Positions 24,201 to 32,340 of a DNA stretch of 64,000 nt are shown here, in pieces. Numbering within the stretch: the first letter of the stretch is position 1; each line of letters starts with the position of its first letter. The position numbers were made by a program, and so were the translations under genes. The notes below the pieces were generated by a model that saw nothing but the letters and a program-made list of their open reading frames with translations, was not told the origin of the DNA and did not search any database. This DNA comes from Turritopsis dohrnii (taxonomy: Eukaryota; Cnidaria; Hydrozoa; Anthoathecata; Oceaniidae): contig BQMF02000004.1 in assembly GCA_027922465.2 (NCBI GenBank), positions 1,550,001 through 1,614,000 on the forward strand, read 5' to 3'.

Positions 24201-24304
24201 CCCCCGAATTGACCATGCATATTACCTGCAGCTTCAGCATCCAACACAACACACTGGAAAATGATCAAAACCATTATATTAAGAATCATAAGATATCTAG
24301 TCAT
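2984..24304 (-). CDS. Gene A: discoidin/FN3/Ig receptor-like protein (partial, multi-exon)
   Basis: Predicted secreted or membrane adhesion or receptor protein. Exons in transcript order: 24226-24304, 20559-20767, 20149-20218, 19758-20062, 18764-18908, 18374-18660, 18212-18350, 17822-17944, 16536-16714, 16157-16307, then 3334-3705 and 2984-3262. All junction phases agree. Order of parts: signal peptide, FN3, three F5/8 type C domains (each split by a phase-0 intron and bounded by phase-1 introns), Ig, FN3. Phase-1 symmetric modules are the classic substrate for exon shuffling. No membrane span or stop is found, so the gene runs on to the left. Joining the last two exons across a 12.4-kb intron is inferred from phase and domain logic; they could belong to a separate transcript. 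The neighbour upstream is paralogous gene B. Confidence 0.7.
3334..3705 (-). CDS. Gene A exon: immunoglobulin-like domain
   Basis: Phase 1-1 exon of 372 bp, with acceptor AACAG and donor GTAAGT. It has the Ig landmarks: a B-strand cysteine in SASMTCEI, a C-strand tryptophan in YSWKFDG, and an F-strand cysteine in ISYICSVSYENG. An extra CVV..TTC pair probably forms a second disulphide. It joins in frame to the FN3 exon at 2984-3262. Confidence 0.75.
4218..4418. mobile_element. MITE with TA target duplication
   Basis: 201-bp element flanked by TA on both sides. Ends are inverted: CCTTATCGGGGAAAA on the left, complement of the right end CCTTATAAGGGAAAAA. The interior holds several imperfect repeats of GTGACTAA. 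No coding capacity. Confidence 0.65.
4600..5120 (+). pseudogene. Integrase (rve) remnant, interrupted
   Basis: Two plus-strand pieces read as an rve integrase core: one near 4620-4740 with HQVDLIDIHRR and a FILTLMGVFSM block, the other near 4975-5100 with LIYSEQGKPSILQCDRGGEF, containing the second catalytic aspartate region. They are separated by about 220 bp of unrelated sequence (4742-4965) that may be a short interspersed insertion. The source could be a Gypsy-type retrotransposon or a Ginger-type DNA transposon; the fragment is too short to decide. Confidence 0.5.
5121..5842. other. Leader region of the LINE or flank; no gene
   Basis: No coding sequence recognised. The 5' boundary of the LINE that starts translating at 5843 is not visible. 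Part of this stretch is probably its 5' UTR and internal promoter. Confidence 0.3.
5843..7072 (+). CDS. LINE ORF, N-terminal part: 2A peptide, PHD finger, endonuclease
   Basis: 409 residues before the stop. Residues 1-23 are basic then hydrophobic (ILTSLLIFVVGV), resembling a signal peptide. Residues 59-72 contain the 2A ribosome-skipping motif ending DIESNPGP. Residues 76-121 are a Cys/His-rich PHD-like finger (CPQC, CEIC, HSKC, CHNC). From about 164 the APE-type endonuclease shows HLNTRS, SETW, RGGGVGIF, GTFYQPS, TGDFNIN, SLIDHIM and SDHDAPF. These supply the metal-binding and catalytic Asn, Glu, Asp and His. This domain nicks target DNA to prime reverse transcription. The TAA at 7070 cuts it off from the RT; the frame simply continues after it. 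Confidence 0.85.
   Translation: MFKRRTSFILTSLLIFVVGVKADGHLQPNLTLLKQMPAVKKERWSAPISYYRNHDCTFRLLISGDIESNPGPAPKCPQCVKTIKSNQKTHVCEICFQSSHSKCVTKIKHQIARQSWTCHNCIGYALPFHNMRSLADLKTTDTPLTEQLQINGQYDHQINLNHWYIAHLNTRSICSTFDEFQIFMNTHNFDIISLSETWLRNDDNLLKYVQIPDYQLTYKNRGERRGGGVGIFVKNHIKFKVRNDLNNIDSDLEHLWIEVAGKNKNSSFLLGTFYQPSSVEKEKRIWLEKFDRTIAQVHTKWLGPLIITGDFNINLLKPQQQQLQSTTTYLDILQSYNLTQHISEPTREGKSLIDHIMTNFPSKISRHGVLPADTISDHDAPFITANIRKERYEKRYKYIRNEKNFNLHD
6017..6058 (+). other. 2A-like ribosome-skipping peptide
   Basis: Encodes RLLISGDIESNPGP, matching the D-x-E-x-N-P-G-P consensus exactly. In known 2A peptides the ribosome fails to form the Gly-Pro bond, which releases the upstream product. Here it would separate a 71-residue leader carrying a signal-like N terminus from the PHD-endonuclease-RT protein. 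2A sequences are known from several non-LTR retrotransposon clades. Activity in this copy is inference. Confidence 0.8.
7073..9130 (+). pseudogene. LINE ORF, C-terminal part: reverse transcriptase
   Basis: Continues in the frame of the upstream ORF after the single stop; the first downstream Met is at 7226. RT landmarks: IPVKFIKP, WKISRVCPIPK, FRPISVLPILSKVFERV, AVLADYSKAFDTV, YGVPQGSILGPMLFN and LQYADDTNIY (the YADD active site), then ILGVIFDEKLQW. The C-terminal part has FTKLDYCN and NWLPIKERM, typical of CR1/jockey-like LINEs. No frameshift is seen. Without readthrough at 7070-7072 this half would not be translated with the endonuclease. Confidence 0.85.
9264..9295 (+). repeat. (ATT)n microsatellite, LINE 3' tail
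   Basis: About ten ATT units directly after the LINE 3' UTR, as expected for a LINE that ends in a short tandem repeat. Confidence 0.85.
9711..9868 (-). pseudogene. Unrecognised coding remnant inside hAT-like element
   Basis: On the minus strand, after an acceptor-like CTTTTTAG, an open stretch of about 52 residues begins QTPTDRPRFNEALEVYVEKC and is rich in Arg, Gln and Glu. The composition looks coding rather than AT noise. No family recognised. It may be the last exon of an element-encoded protein. Confidence 0.35.
10063..10721 (-). pseudogene. Element-encoded protein remnant, frames broken
   Basis: Three minus-strand stretches look coding: 10503-10721 (KESHEELALLYDDVTTHIDT), about 10385-10502 (LKWLDAYSVGFEIPQLLFGG) and 10063-10353 (SNQILEEIKRKKCFPILDDK). 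They are joined by stops or frame changes. The ILEEIKRKKCFPILDD part weakly recalls the DUF4371 region of hAT/ZMYM-type transposases, which suits the hAT-like ends of the host element. The resemblance is thin, so an unrelated captured gene is possible. Confidence 0.35.
11340..12038 (+). pseudogene. 5'-truncated LINE, RT C-terminal part with poly(A)
   Basis: Open from 11355 to 11990, about 211 residues. It matches the region downstream of the RT active site in jockey/CR1-like LINEs: LLGITFSQDFSWRSYI, then ILYLYKSTIRPCIEYCCHIW, LDRIQKRICNAVG and the final block SFIPRSSTLWNSLPQSVF. It ends in an A tract near 12020-12036. It starts abruptly in the RT, as 5'-truncated insertions do. It is inserted inside the hAT-like element and is intact over its length, so fairly recent. 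Confidence 0.8.
12490..12592. repeat. Short palindromic repeats TGATATACTTAGTATATCA
   Basis: Four to five imperfect copies of a GATATAC..GTATATC palindrome in about 100 bp, inside the right third of the hAT-like element. Function unknown; may be protein-binding subterminal sites or simple AT palindromes. Confidence 0.5.
13185..16156. other. Intron of gene A; no gene recognised
   Basis: No coding sequence recognised on either strand. A low-complexity run of GAAT/GAAC and GGAT-type tetranucleotides lies at about 13250-13425. The open frames at 13663-13949 and 14713-15267 show no family features. Confidence 0.4.
16157..17944 (-). CDS. Gene A exons 8-10: third discoidin (F5/8 type C) domain
   Basis: Exons 17822-17944, 16536-16714 and 16157-16307. 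The first starts ECYKGLSIEARLTDASLNGS, the usual Cys and 'SS' turn region of a discoidin domain. The second holds AWLQACFDSLYSISAIAIQG, the beta strand leading to the hydrophobic QG motif. The third ends CAARMEILGC, the closing Arg-x-Glu-x-x-Gly-Cys motif. Phases 1-1, 1-0 and 0-1 connect perfectly. Discoidin domains bind phospholipid head groups or glycans at the cell surface. Unlike the other two, this one has an extra intron, now occupied by a mariner derivative. Confidence 0.75.
16771..17808 (-). mobile_element. Fold-back mariner-like element in gene A intron
   Basis: Ends at about 16781-16816 and 17770-17808 are inverted copies of GTGTGCCAGAAAAAACGCCA. A second nested inverted pair lies at 16947-16985 and 17596-17634 around TTGACGTCA. 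Between them the minus strand (about 17395 to 17130) encodes a transposase N-terminal helix-turn-helix remnant: FSDADKAIIQYYHERD, then SLYHLIKRFVNTGT and ERKKGSGR. A frameshift breaks it and the catalytic domain is absent. The right end stops about 13 bp from the splice donor of the 17822-17944 exon. Confidence 0.65.
18212..18660 (-). CDS. Gene A exons 6-7: second discoidin domain
   Basis: Exons 18374-18660 (phase 1-0) and 18212-18350 (phase 0-1). Starts CSSRLSNPHSFLHDSG, with DTWCEKSAIKFDF and VTLSGLVIQGGSNV forming the central strands. Ends SCVRFEFLGCES, the conserved discoidin terminus. The donor AAG|GTAAAT at 18374 is chosen because it alone preserves phase with the second exon. The stretch before it (about 16 residues, Met/Lys-rich) fits poorly, so the exon edge could differ. 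Confidence 0.75.
18764..20062 (-). CDS. Gene A exons 4-5: first discoidin domain
   Basis: Exons 19758-20062 (phase 1-0) and 18764-18908 (phase 0-1). Shows the textbook start FDPCMLSLGLENHVIQNSQL, then a QASS turn, a tryptophan-cysteine pair (ESWCSAA), FGRITAITGLAIQG, and the ending ICLKIDFYGCSE. Cysteines at both ends would form the domain-closing disulphide. The 850-bp intron between the two exons has no recognised content apart from an unassigned open frame at 19143-19361 on the other strand. Confidence 0.8.
20149..20767 (-). CDS. Gene A exons 2-3: N-terminal FN3 domain
   Basis: Exons 20559-20767 (phase 1-0, donor CAG|GTAAGG) and 20149-20218 (phase 0-1). The first has LTKFSFNWTNSLKAVES, with the FN3 tryptophan, and ends GGVMPYKNYKCQ. 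The second continues VAAGLLNGSFVKSNTLEVTP, giving the P-Y-x-x-Y-x-C-x-V strand F and the terminal T-x-E-x-T-P motif. A decayed copy of the first exon survives in gene B at 49320-49440. Confidence 0.75.
21219..21972 (+). CDS. Unrecognised spliced gene in the G/C-ended element
   Basis: Three plus-strand open blocks with good splice signals between them: about 21250-21474 (donor ATCAA|GTAAGG), about 21508-21736 (donor CAT|GTAATT) and 21773-21972 (acceptor ATTTCAG). Sample residues: SEKCYQEAFNFRIKVNENSQ; SPWGCPSYFFLQLISSSRDK; GPVMYAINTNKQLDLELPVA. The first block may start at the ATG at 21219 but needs a frame change there. No family recognised. The blocks read as an unknown protein, either element-encoded or a captured host gene. 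Confidence 0.4.
22153..22722 (+). CDS. Unrecognised 189-residue protein in the G/C-ended element
   Basis: Open from an ATG at 22153 to a stop at 22722, with balanced amino-acid use and higher GC than its flanks. The N-terminal half is charged and helical (KKMFLTMKEEIENKT). The C-terminal half has PCPLSVCLGPYGYIFVLTHD followed by SSIYKVKLHNPVD, which recalls one blade of an NHL/SMP-type beta propeller, but only one blade is present. It may be the last exon of the gene at 21219-21972. Function unknown. Confidence 0.45.
   Translation: MDFEEGNKKMFLTMKEEIENKTIDPCLSLVVPLPDPPHLGKSLKASFSNWYLKLSDERGCLSFLHTLKNKASKEEMKKMRQLLPKNDYVRNKDRQDPVSVLKLSDPKVVSYLQNIGYVVHTLIPETTKFTNNNKIGMYPCPLSVCLGPYGYIFVLTHDIGKSKSSIYKVKLHNPVDAVDDPVDRLLKSD
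23003..23044. repeat. (CTA)n microsatellite
   Basis: About 12 CTA/TAC units with one interruption, inside the G/C-ended element. Confidence 0.9.
23768..23812 (+). repeat. Dispersed 35-bp repeat, copy 1
   Basis: Contains GCTGCTACCGTTTTGCGCCA followed by TCTGGCTCTTGTTT. Related copies lie near 48508-48545 and 57710-57746. Flanks are not shared, so it may be one terminus of an unrecognised element. Confidence 0.5.
24226..24304 (-). CDS. Gene A exon 1: signal peptide
   Basis: Encodes MTRYLMILNIMVLIIFQCVV then LDAEAA, a signal peptide with a probable cleavage near the Ala residues. The donor GCAG|GTAATA leaves phase 1, which fits exon 2. An upstream in-frame Met would add 12 hydrophobic residues, but the start at 24304 is conserved in the gene B copy and follows a TTACTTTTAG that could be a 5' UTR splice acceptor. 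Confidence 0.75.
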
Positions 24305-25790
24305 TTTTGTCAGTTCTAAAAGTAACAATAAAAATTTCACGATAATGTATGTTGCAGAACGTTTGTATGAAAATGCCTGTAATCAAATTGTGATGTCTTG
24401 CAATGAAAAAATAACGTTGCGTGCTCAATATTAAGAGACAGTTTAATCATCACAATCGGGACAGAGGGCATGGACCAGCAGACTATGAGTTTTGCTGAGA
24501 AGTTTAGTTGGTCAGATGCTTAAAATCTTGATTTAATTTGACAGAATTCGAAATTGCAATGTTTGGTCGCTTGATTATTTACAAACACTGGTGCCACTTA
24601 TCAGTGACCCTATGCTCCAACTCATTCATCGTGAGTGATGGTGCTCTGGTGTGGGGCTTATATCTTAAATTCATGACGAAGGACGATCCGCCATGGAATG
24701 CGTTACGGAAATGCTGAATAATAGACACCTAGAAAAGCTCTCCCCAGAAAGTGCTATTGAAATAATATAAACCCTGCGCTTACAACTTGGAATTTATTTC
24801 TTGACAACTTAAAGGTCGTTAAATTCTCAGTTATTTCAATCACGCACGGTTTATAAGTTTAAATTGTCAGTATATAAACTTTGCTTTGTAATAAAAAAGC
24901 TTCCCAATTTGTGATAAAACTGGTACATAAGATGAATCACTAGATTGGTTATTTTCAAGAGTTGAAAGTGTCATAGTATCTGCGACTAAGCGCAAGCAAC
25001 AAAACGCAAAAATGGAAGTTTCTACAGAATATGGGTAAGTTATTTCAAATTGGGGCACAATATACGGAATAGAAAACCAACTCAAACGGAATTTTAGATA
25101 ACCCATGAATAATCACCATCATTAGCAAGTTAGAGTTAAAACTCCAAGTTAGCAGACTATAAGCTTCAGTTTAAATTAATCGAAGCTCAAATGTCATGTT
25201 CAATAACGTACGAGTTTCAAGACTATATAAGAACAAAATCAGAAATTATCCACATATCTCAATTTCTTGATTTAAAATAACTTTGATCGCACAAGATTTT
25301 CCATCGGAACTGCATATTCATTAAGTGTTATGCCTGCATGATAACAATCATTATCAAACGTTTGCTCTACGATAGTACCAAGCACTATAACAGAGACATA
25401 AACTAAATAAATATTCATTAACCATATGACAATAAAATGCTATTAGGCTTAATTGAAATGAATAGCATATTTGTTGTTTTTTTCGTATCAGAGGAGCTGA
25501 ATTAATACCTTTATTAATAATATAAGTTAATTATTAAAAGTAATTGAAAGGAATTGTAATAGCTATTTTTGAATTTCTGCACGGGATGCCTTAATATGCA
25601 TCGTTTGAATATTTTCTTTAAAGATTGGAAAAAACGAAGTCAGTGGTCGTCAGAGAGGGAATTTCCACAATCATTTCTTGACATCGTTTGTTTGAGATTT
25701 TGATATTCTCAGCTGCTCGTTACCAGACCCATTCCATATTGTTCCAAGGAGGGAATCTCCCTACTGACGTCAGTACACTCCCAGTTATCA
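24226..25790. repeat. Segmental duplication unit, gene A copy
   Basis: Signal-peptide exon and upstream flank of gene A, matched by 49504-51280 upstream of gene B. Strongly matching blocks include 24590-24690 with 49898-49990, 25095-25190 with 50620-50712, and 25545-25760 with the start of the 50915-51250 block. It probably carries the promoter; no TATA box can be placed with confidence. Confidence 0.75.
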
Positions 25791-26889
25791 CACGGCGTTA
25801 ACGTTGTATTATGGCCATTCCAACGTCGCAACCAAAAACGATCATTAATTGACGACAAGAAAACGTCAGCGTTGGTTGCAACTTATTGCGACCTAAAAAA
25901 AACATTTCAAAAACCTACAATGGTTGAAAGCTTACATCGTGAATGGAGCGGTATATCCTTTAATTTCGTATTTATACAATTAAAGTCATTTATTTACTTA
26001 CAGCCAATTCTGACGTTCATTCGACGTCAAAACAACGTTGCATTATACATTCCAACATTCCAACATTCTACTAGCGTAATTATTTTGAAAATCATGAAAA
26101 AATGTGTCTTCCATTATGTATTCATTTGGATCAATGGATGGAAGAATGCCTGAATGAATTAATATAATCCAAGATTAAGAAAGAAAGGAAATACGATGGT
26201 TCGTGAACTGTACATTGTACACAAACTTTAAAACGATGTTTTAAAAAGCAAGTAAAGACTATAATAAAGATTATACTCAACAACATTATCTATCACAATT
26301 TCCAGCTGTTCAATTATTATTAACATCTCAATAATTACAAGATCTATACGATGAACATATCTTTATGCTATGATTTTTTTACAAGAGATCAAGCTTGATT
26401 ACCTTATTGCTTTAAAATCCTTCATTCCGTTTTCCATTTTAGTAAAAGGAAGAGGTAAACAAACCGATACTAAATTTGAGTTCAAGCTTAAAAAATTGAA
26501 ACTTTGGTCAGAACTTTGAATTGAAACAGAATTTGATTCTGGAGTTGTCATAGGCAAATTTACACTGGCGATAATCTCATGATAATGTCATAGGTAAAGT
26601 TCGAACTTTCAAATATGTAACAAGAGTTAAAACTAGTTAAAACATCTTCGCATCACGTTTTGGATATCTAAACATTTGGATTTATGAAAATATAAAACAT
26701 AAAATACACATTTGTTTGCATATTTCGACCTCTTACATTGTCTTTATCAAGGACATATAGTGTCTTTGGGAATGATCAGTTTGTTTTGCAGCAACCTAAG
26801 CAGCTGCAAATACGCTCTGTTATTCATTGTAGGCAATCAAATGAATGAGGATGTAGCTGAAGCAAAGTGCTATTAGCTTCAGACAAATA
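25791..26889. other. Intergenic; no gene recognised
   Basis: AT-rich. The open frame at 25872-26153 has no recognisable domain. Nothing else supported. Confidence 0.4.
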
Positions 26890-27570
26890 TATGTTTACTG
26901 CTGATAGGTATCGTCAAATTGAAGCTGACAGTCAGACAAAATGAAAAGGCACGTCGCATGAGGGTAGGACAGGCTCTTCGACGAAGTGCAAATCCCCCAT
27001 TGTACGTGTTGCTTGGAAATCGCCAAAAAAACTGTGCTACACTATCTTGACACCATGAACAAGATCTGTCAATTTTGTGATGATGTTTGATGAAACTAAT
27101 GTGTTGTCACAATGGTAAAGTTCATTTAGATAACATTTATTATCCTAATGACCTTAAAGATCTATGAGTAAGTAATAACAATCAAGCAAACAATTTTCAA
27201 GAAAATATTTGAAAGTTCAACATTTCGGTTGCTTTTCGTTCCAAGGGTGTGAAATTGGATGTACCGCTGGTCATTGTTTACAAATGGCTAGGTTTGTCAT
27301 AAAACTGGTAATTTCCGCCCACCACGAGGTGTTCCTCCATATTATGGTCAACTATATATTTATAAAAGAGGTTCATAAAATGAAAAATGTCAAGACCAGT
27401 AAATCAAGATTGTCTTCGATGTCATGCAGACTCTGGAAGACATAATTCTAAGGGAGAGTCCATATGCAGCTGCTTACAAACCCATCGGTGAAGTAGAAGC
27501 GGAGTACTTGCAACATGTAAATGAGCAAAATCACCACGCATCTGAACAAGAGATATTAAAAGGTAATAGA
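26890..27570 (+). pseudogene. Helitron helicase N-terminal remnant
   Basis: Decayed plus-strand coding in several frames. Recognisable blocks: LDTMNKICQFCDD, then CCHNGKVHLDNIYYPNDLKD, the Cys-rich CxFC...CCHxGKV signature upstream of Helitron_like_N; FRPPRGVPPYYGQLYIYKRG; and ESPYAAAYKPIGEVEAEYLQ. The order is that of Rep/helicase proteins of Helitrons. Stops and frameshifts separate every block. No helicase motifs follow. Confidence 0.6.
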
Positions 27571-27689
27571 TATTAATACTGATCTTTCAACTTCTTCTTG
27601 ACAATTTGCTATTTATTTCCAGGTTAAATTATACTGACCACTGTTAGTACAATCTACCTCATCGTGAGGAAGACAAAGTGATATCTTGC

Positions 27690-29830
27690 AATCCGTTTAC
27701 AAGCCACCTTGGGAGCAATTAGACTGTTTCAAGGTGAATTATCTCATTTAACTGATTTCCATAATGACATGGGAATTGGGGACTTTAATGCAGAGCCATG
27801 TATACTTTTATAGAACAATATAGTCTTTATTACCACATTCTGATGTACTGGAAATCGAAGAATTGAACCATGATAGATTTGCTGCTTTCCGACAAAAAGT
27901 ACGCATTGAAACATTCAGGCATCTCTGAAACAAGTCTTAACAATTTTTATAGTTTAATTTACACTGTGATGAAAGTAACCCATGTCAAGCTTGCACGTAA
28001 AGTGTTTCTTTATCGTAGAATGAATACATAAAAAGAGAAGGACGCACAACTAATTCCAAAAGTCTTTCATTTCTATTATTAAAATCTTTTATGCTGGTAT
28101 TTCTTTGATAGCCTCACCTTGCATTTCACTAGAGTTTCTTTAACATGAGTGTGGGGGTGTTTTTATATGAAGTTTCATGCTTAATACAATGTAGAAAATC
28201 AAATGAAATACAAGGAAATCTGATTTGCAGTTACATTTCCTAACTGTTGAAGGGGAATTACGATGAATTTAAAAGAGTTATAGTGCTTGAAAATTTACAG
28301 GAAGAAGAATAGCTTTACATTCAATCTTGAACATTTCGTGTTAGAGACTATAAGAAGTCACAAGTAATCAGAGAGTCTTAACATTTGCTACTTAATCATG
28401 TTAACATCTTCAAATTCATTTCTAGGCGGTTGTTACTTCATGAGAGCCAATAAAAGCATGTCTGTTTAACGATATTTGAGGGAATTTCATAACCGCTTTT
28501 TTCATAGTTTATAGAAAATATGGTTTGGAAAGCGGCATGATAGTCAATCAAAATAGCGGTAAACTTCAAAGAAAATCCTAATGACTTGACTCGATATTGA
28601 AATACAATAGATGTTCACTATCAGCTTTTGAATTTCAACGTCATATCTTTTGTCAGGTTACAGACCCTCCTGGGAGATTGTCAGTAAAAACAAAGAATTT
28701 CAAAGGAGTTAATGTAGCGTGATGGTGCACATTTGTAACAAAAACATAGAACAACTGCTTCCAAACCATCTCTCTCTATAAACTTTGCTTTTTTCAATAA
28801 ACAGAGACGAGGTTTTTGTTATTAGATTTATAAAAATTAATAGAGAGAATCGTTGTGCTATGAAATCAGGTTGTCTCGATGAATAGGAAGGCCAAAGTGT
28901 CTTATGTTATATTAACGGAGACTGTAGAAGCTTTCGGAACGCATGAAAACCATTTTTTGCATAAAGACGCTTTTGCAAGGAAGACAAACTTGGTTGATGA
29001 TGGGAAAAACATTTCTGATGGCACAAATGTGGAAAACATTTCAAATTGATATTTTTCTAACATCACACATTGCTATCCAAGCAGACATGGTCACCAATGC
29101 TGGGACCAAGCCTTAGTGTTGTTAATGAACCTGTTCTGTTGGCAATTGAAAAATTTAAGGGTGATCCCAGTATTGTGAGGATAAAGTCATTACAGCACAG
29201 AGGTAATTTCTTTGAGTTCAAATTTACTATTAGTGATGAAATTTTTGCCACATTGATGATGCTCGATTGGACAAAAAAAATCGGCAGCAATTTCTGAACA
29301 GATTTTGTTCAAAGCGTTGCTAATGAAATTTCCGACAATTTGTTATGGCGTTTCAATAACTCTCTTGAATCTTATAAGTTCCTGAAAGAAATTAAAATCG
29401 CTGTTGCAATCCAAGGACATAAGAACAGTTTTTGGTGGCTAAGTTCGAAATTTTTATATAGTTATTTATAGCATAGGAAAATGCGTGTACAAATAGATTC
29501 CTGCTTTACTGAATGGATAGCGCTAGTTATAGGTGCAGCATAAGGTTCGATATTAGACGTATTGTTATTTTAATGTCTTCATCTCTTTGTTTTCAAATTT
29601 CATCTGGGACTGCCAACTTTGCTGATGACAATACTGTATATGCAGGTGATTCCTTGCCCAGAGATGTTCCTATTGTGACACATTGGTTTAGCAACAACCA
29701 GATGGTTGTCAATCCAGATACATTTCATCTTAGTGGTCATGATAAACATCAAGAGAAACTTGCTGTTGACAGTCACACAATTCCTCCTACAAAACGGGTA
29801 GAACACCAGCAAGTTGAGTTTTCCAACTCG
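27690..29830 (+). pseudogene. Decayed jockey-like LINE (endonuclease and RT fragments)
   Basis: Endonuclease part at about 27690-28030: VYKPPWEQLD, then GDFNAEP, and MIDLLLSDKKYALKHSGISE. Further on, about 28870-29297 gives LVDDGKNISDGTNVENISN and AIEKFKGDPSIVRIKSL, the linker upstream of RT. 29590-29800 gives FADDNTVYAGD (the FADD active site) and HWFSNNQMVVNPDTFHL. The RT fingers region is deleted and frames change several times. 28030-28870 has no clear coding content. Confidence 0.55.
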
Positions 29831-29834
29831 CGTA

Positions 29835-30620
29835 TTATTATTATTATTATTTCATAATATTTATACAGGTTGAACGTATCAGTTAAATATATAACTGTTC
29901 TTCCTACGAGACCTGTTAAAATAAAATAAATAAAACAAAAGAATCAAAATATAGGCAGAGATAATAGAGAAATTAAATAAACTTAAAGCTCAGATTTAAC
30001 GAGATCCGAACATTTAGAAATTGAAGAGAGATTAAAATTGAGTCCAAACAAAAAGCGAAAAACAAAAAGCGTTCAAATTTGATCTCTGAGCTGCTTAAGA
30101 AACCTTAAAAACTAAAAAATTAAAAACAATTTATTTTTACAATATCTACATTAAAAATCTTTATATTAAAAAATCTCGTATACGTTTTAAAAGTTCTTTC
30201 ATATTTTCTTCTTCTCTTATTTCATCTGGAAGAGAGTTATATTCTTTAGCACCGTTGTAAAAGAATGCCTTTTTGGTAGATTCAAGTTTCACTTTCGGTA
30301 ACCGTAGAAGTTTATTGTTATTCCTGGTTGAGTAATTATGTGAAACGTAAGTGAATTACTCTGAAAAGAATGGATATTCGTGTTTCAAACATTTTCGTAC
30401 CATCATACATGTCTTCCTTTTTAAGATAGTTTGCAATGATGGGACATTCGTACCGATGATTTTGTTAGCACGTTGTTCCAACACTGATGTTGTACCGATT
30501 CGACTTCTCGCGAATTAAAAATTAGTTAGTGAACAATATGTCAATAATGGAATCATGAATGCTTGATAAATCCTATATGCAGCAGTTTTCATCAGAAGCG
30601 ATCTCATTCTTCTTAGAAGT
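29835..30620 (-). pseudogene. 5'-truncated LINE tail, minus strand
   Basis: Minus-strand coding blocks: LLRRMRSLLMKTAAYRIYQA and FMIPLLTYCS near 30620-30530, then LRLPKVKLESTKKAFFYNGA and KEYNSLPDEI near 30330-30210, the usual C-terminal end of LINE proteins. The 3' end on the left is an ATT tract preceded by TGTATAAATATT. This 3' terminus is shared with the LINE tails at 37353 and 54898. Stops occur between blocks. Confidence 0.6.
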
Positions 30621-30842
30621 GTCAGCCAAAGTACTAGATTGCTATTGCTGTTATTTTTTTGTTTCAAGTCTTTGGGCTTCCATCCGAAATTTCTGGCTGC
30701 TCTACCCGCTGACTTGCAACAAGTAGTTGACTTGCAGCCAGAGATACGTATAGATTTGCTCCAACTTGCACAAAGGCCGGTGTGCAGTCAGTTGAAGGCT
30801 CCTAATGAACTGATACGCTGCTTTTATGGCTAGTCAGAGTAT

Positions 30843-30918
30843 CAAGATGCGAGTCCCAATTGAACACGCGTCGCAACGTACGCACTTGAAAGTACTAACC
30901 ACTACACCATCGCGGCTA
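30843..30918 (-). other. tRNA-like (SINE-type) sequence
   Basis: Minus strand begins GCCGCGATGGTGTAGTGGTT, a good pol III A box in tRNA-like context. A B-box-like GTGTTCAATTGGGACTCG follows about 30 bp later. It does not fold as a clean tRNA, so a tRNA-derived SINE or tRNA pseudogene is more likely. Confidence 0.4.
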
Positions 30919-32338
30919 AAAGTACTTTATTTTTGAGGTAATTAATTGTTTACTTAATTTTATTTTTCGTGATTTCAACGCAGGCTAAACATTGGCGGCG
31001 AGTGATTTATTTGCGCTTAGTAGAAGATGATCTTAAAACTCTGAATTGATGAAAAGTTACAACATGACTCCCTTTATTTTGGACGTAGTTGAAATCGGGC
31101 TTAAGTTGAATTTGAGATCCACACCAATACAAAAAGCTATTCTACTAACTCATTACCTAGGCATTAAAAACATTATTGTGAGAACTGAAATCAAACTTTG
31201 AAATGCCAAAATGTCATTGTTTCTAAAAATCATACGAGATTCTTTTTACCATGGATCAGAAAAACATGTCAAAAGGAGCACATTCTTCGTTTTTATTTCT
31301 ACATGTTTCAGCAGAATTCAATTAATATGCAAATATTATTGACACATTCTATGATTTTCACATCTTTGCAACCCGTACTGAAATCTCAAACTTACTTCAG
31401 AAGTAGTTTAACATGATTAAAATGGTTAATACGGTTGATACCAATGTAAACATGAATAAGGCCAAATTTGCAACTAATAAGGTTCTTCTCAAAACAGTCC
31501 GTAACACACTCTAATATGATCCCCATTCGTTTACTTGCACTCGCTTTGGCGCAATCGTATGCAATTACTGTACTGTTTCAATTAGTTTTGGATCAAGTCT
31601 GCAACAACTACATTGATAAAAAATTCTACGATATCGCCGTCCACCGCTTATTATTCATTAAAAGCGAATTTCCACAGAGCCAATTTTTCCTGCAATTTGA
31701 TAACATTGATAAAATTTGACAACATCTATCATCAAAGTTCTATAGCGAATAACTTTTAACCATTACTGTCAAGTTCTTCTTGGTCTAGTATGAAACCGGG
31801 TAGGGACGAAAAGTATTTGTTGATGAAGGGACGTCAGATTATGTGGTCAAATTTTATGCCTTGTTCTGTGTCGATCCTGTGATTTTGTAGTTCGTCGCCT
31901 TTTGAGACATTATTTTTGAACTTAAAGCATTACACAGAAATACAGCTATAACTTTCAAACAATAGACAGTATACTGGGACTATTTGTACTAAAAAAACGA
32001 AATTTGTAAAACGTATTCATTGTGAAATTTGTGTTCTAATCGTCAAAAACGTCATAGCCACGAAAAGCATTGACTCTAAAATATAGTGTACGTTTCCATA
32101 GAAATGTACGCCTTCGCAATGACTTTTCAGCAAAGTTTTCCAATTGGTAATTCCAGCTTCTCGACTTCACTACTATAAAAGGACTGCCATGGCAAACATC
32201 GTTTTCTAGATATATTCAAAACATGACGATTAACCAAACTTTTATAATACAAAAACACAAAGTATTCAATTGTGTTGCTTAACTTAATTTGGGTTTTCAA
32301 AGAGAAAAAATCGGAATTAAAATATTTTTGTTATGTTA
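30919..32338. other. No gene recognised
   Basis: AT-rich intergenic sequence between the two host genes. The open frames at 31198-31416 and 31468-31719 show no domain features. Confidence 0.4.
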
Positions 32339-32340
32339 TA

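Larger units (their letters stand above)
20824..24205. mobile_element. 3.4-kb element with poly-G/poly-C ends and ACGGTAT repeats
   Basis: Lies in intron 1 of gene A. It starts with 26 G (20824-20849) followed by TTCA and ends with TGAA then 23 C (24183-24205), so the ends are inverted. Both sides are flanked by GAATT (20819-20823 and 24206-24210), a 5-bp target duplication. Subterminal arrays of ACGGTAT/CCGGTATT lie just inside both ends (about 20858-21020 and 24094-24170), in direct rather than inverted orientation. Gene B has a short intron at the same place with the matching empty site (near 49486). The interior carries plus-strand coding regions and a (CTA)n tract. Superfamily not assigned. 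Confidence 0.75.
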
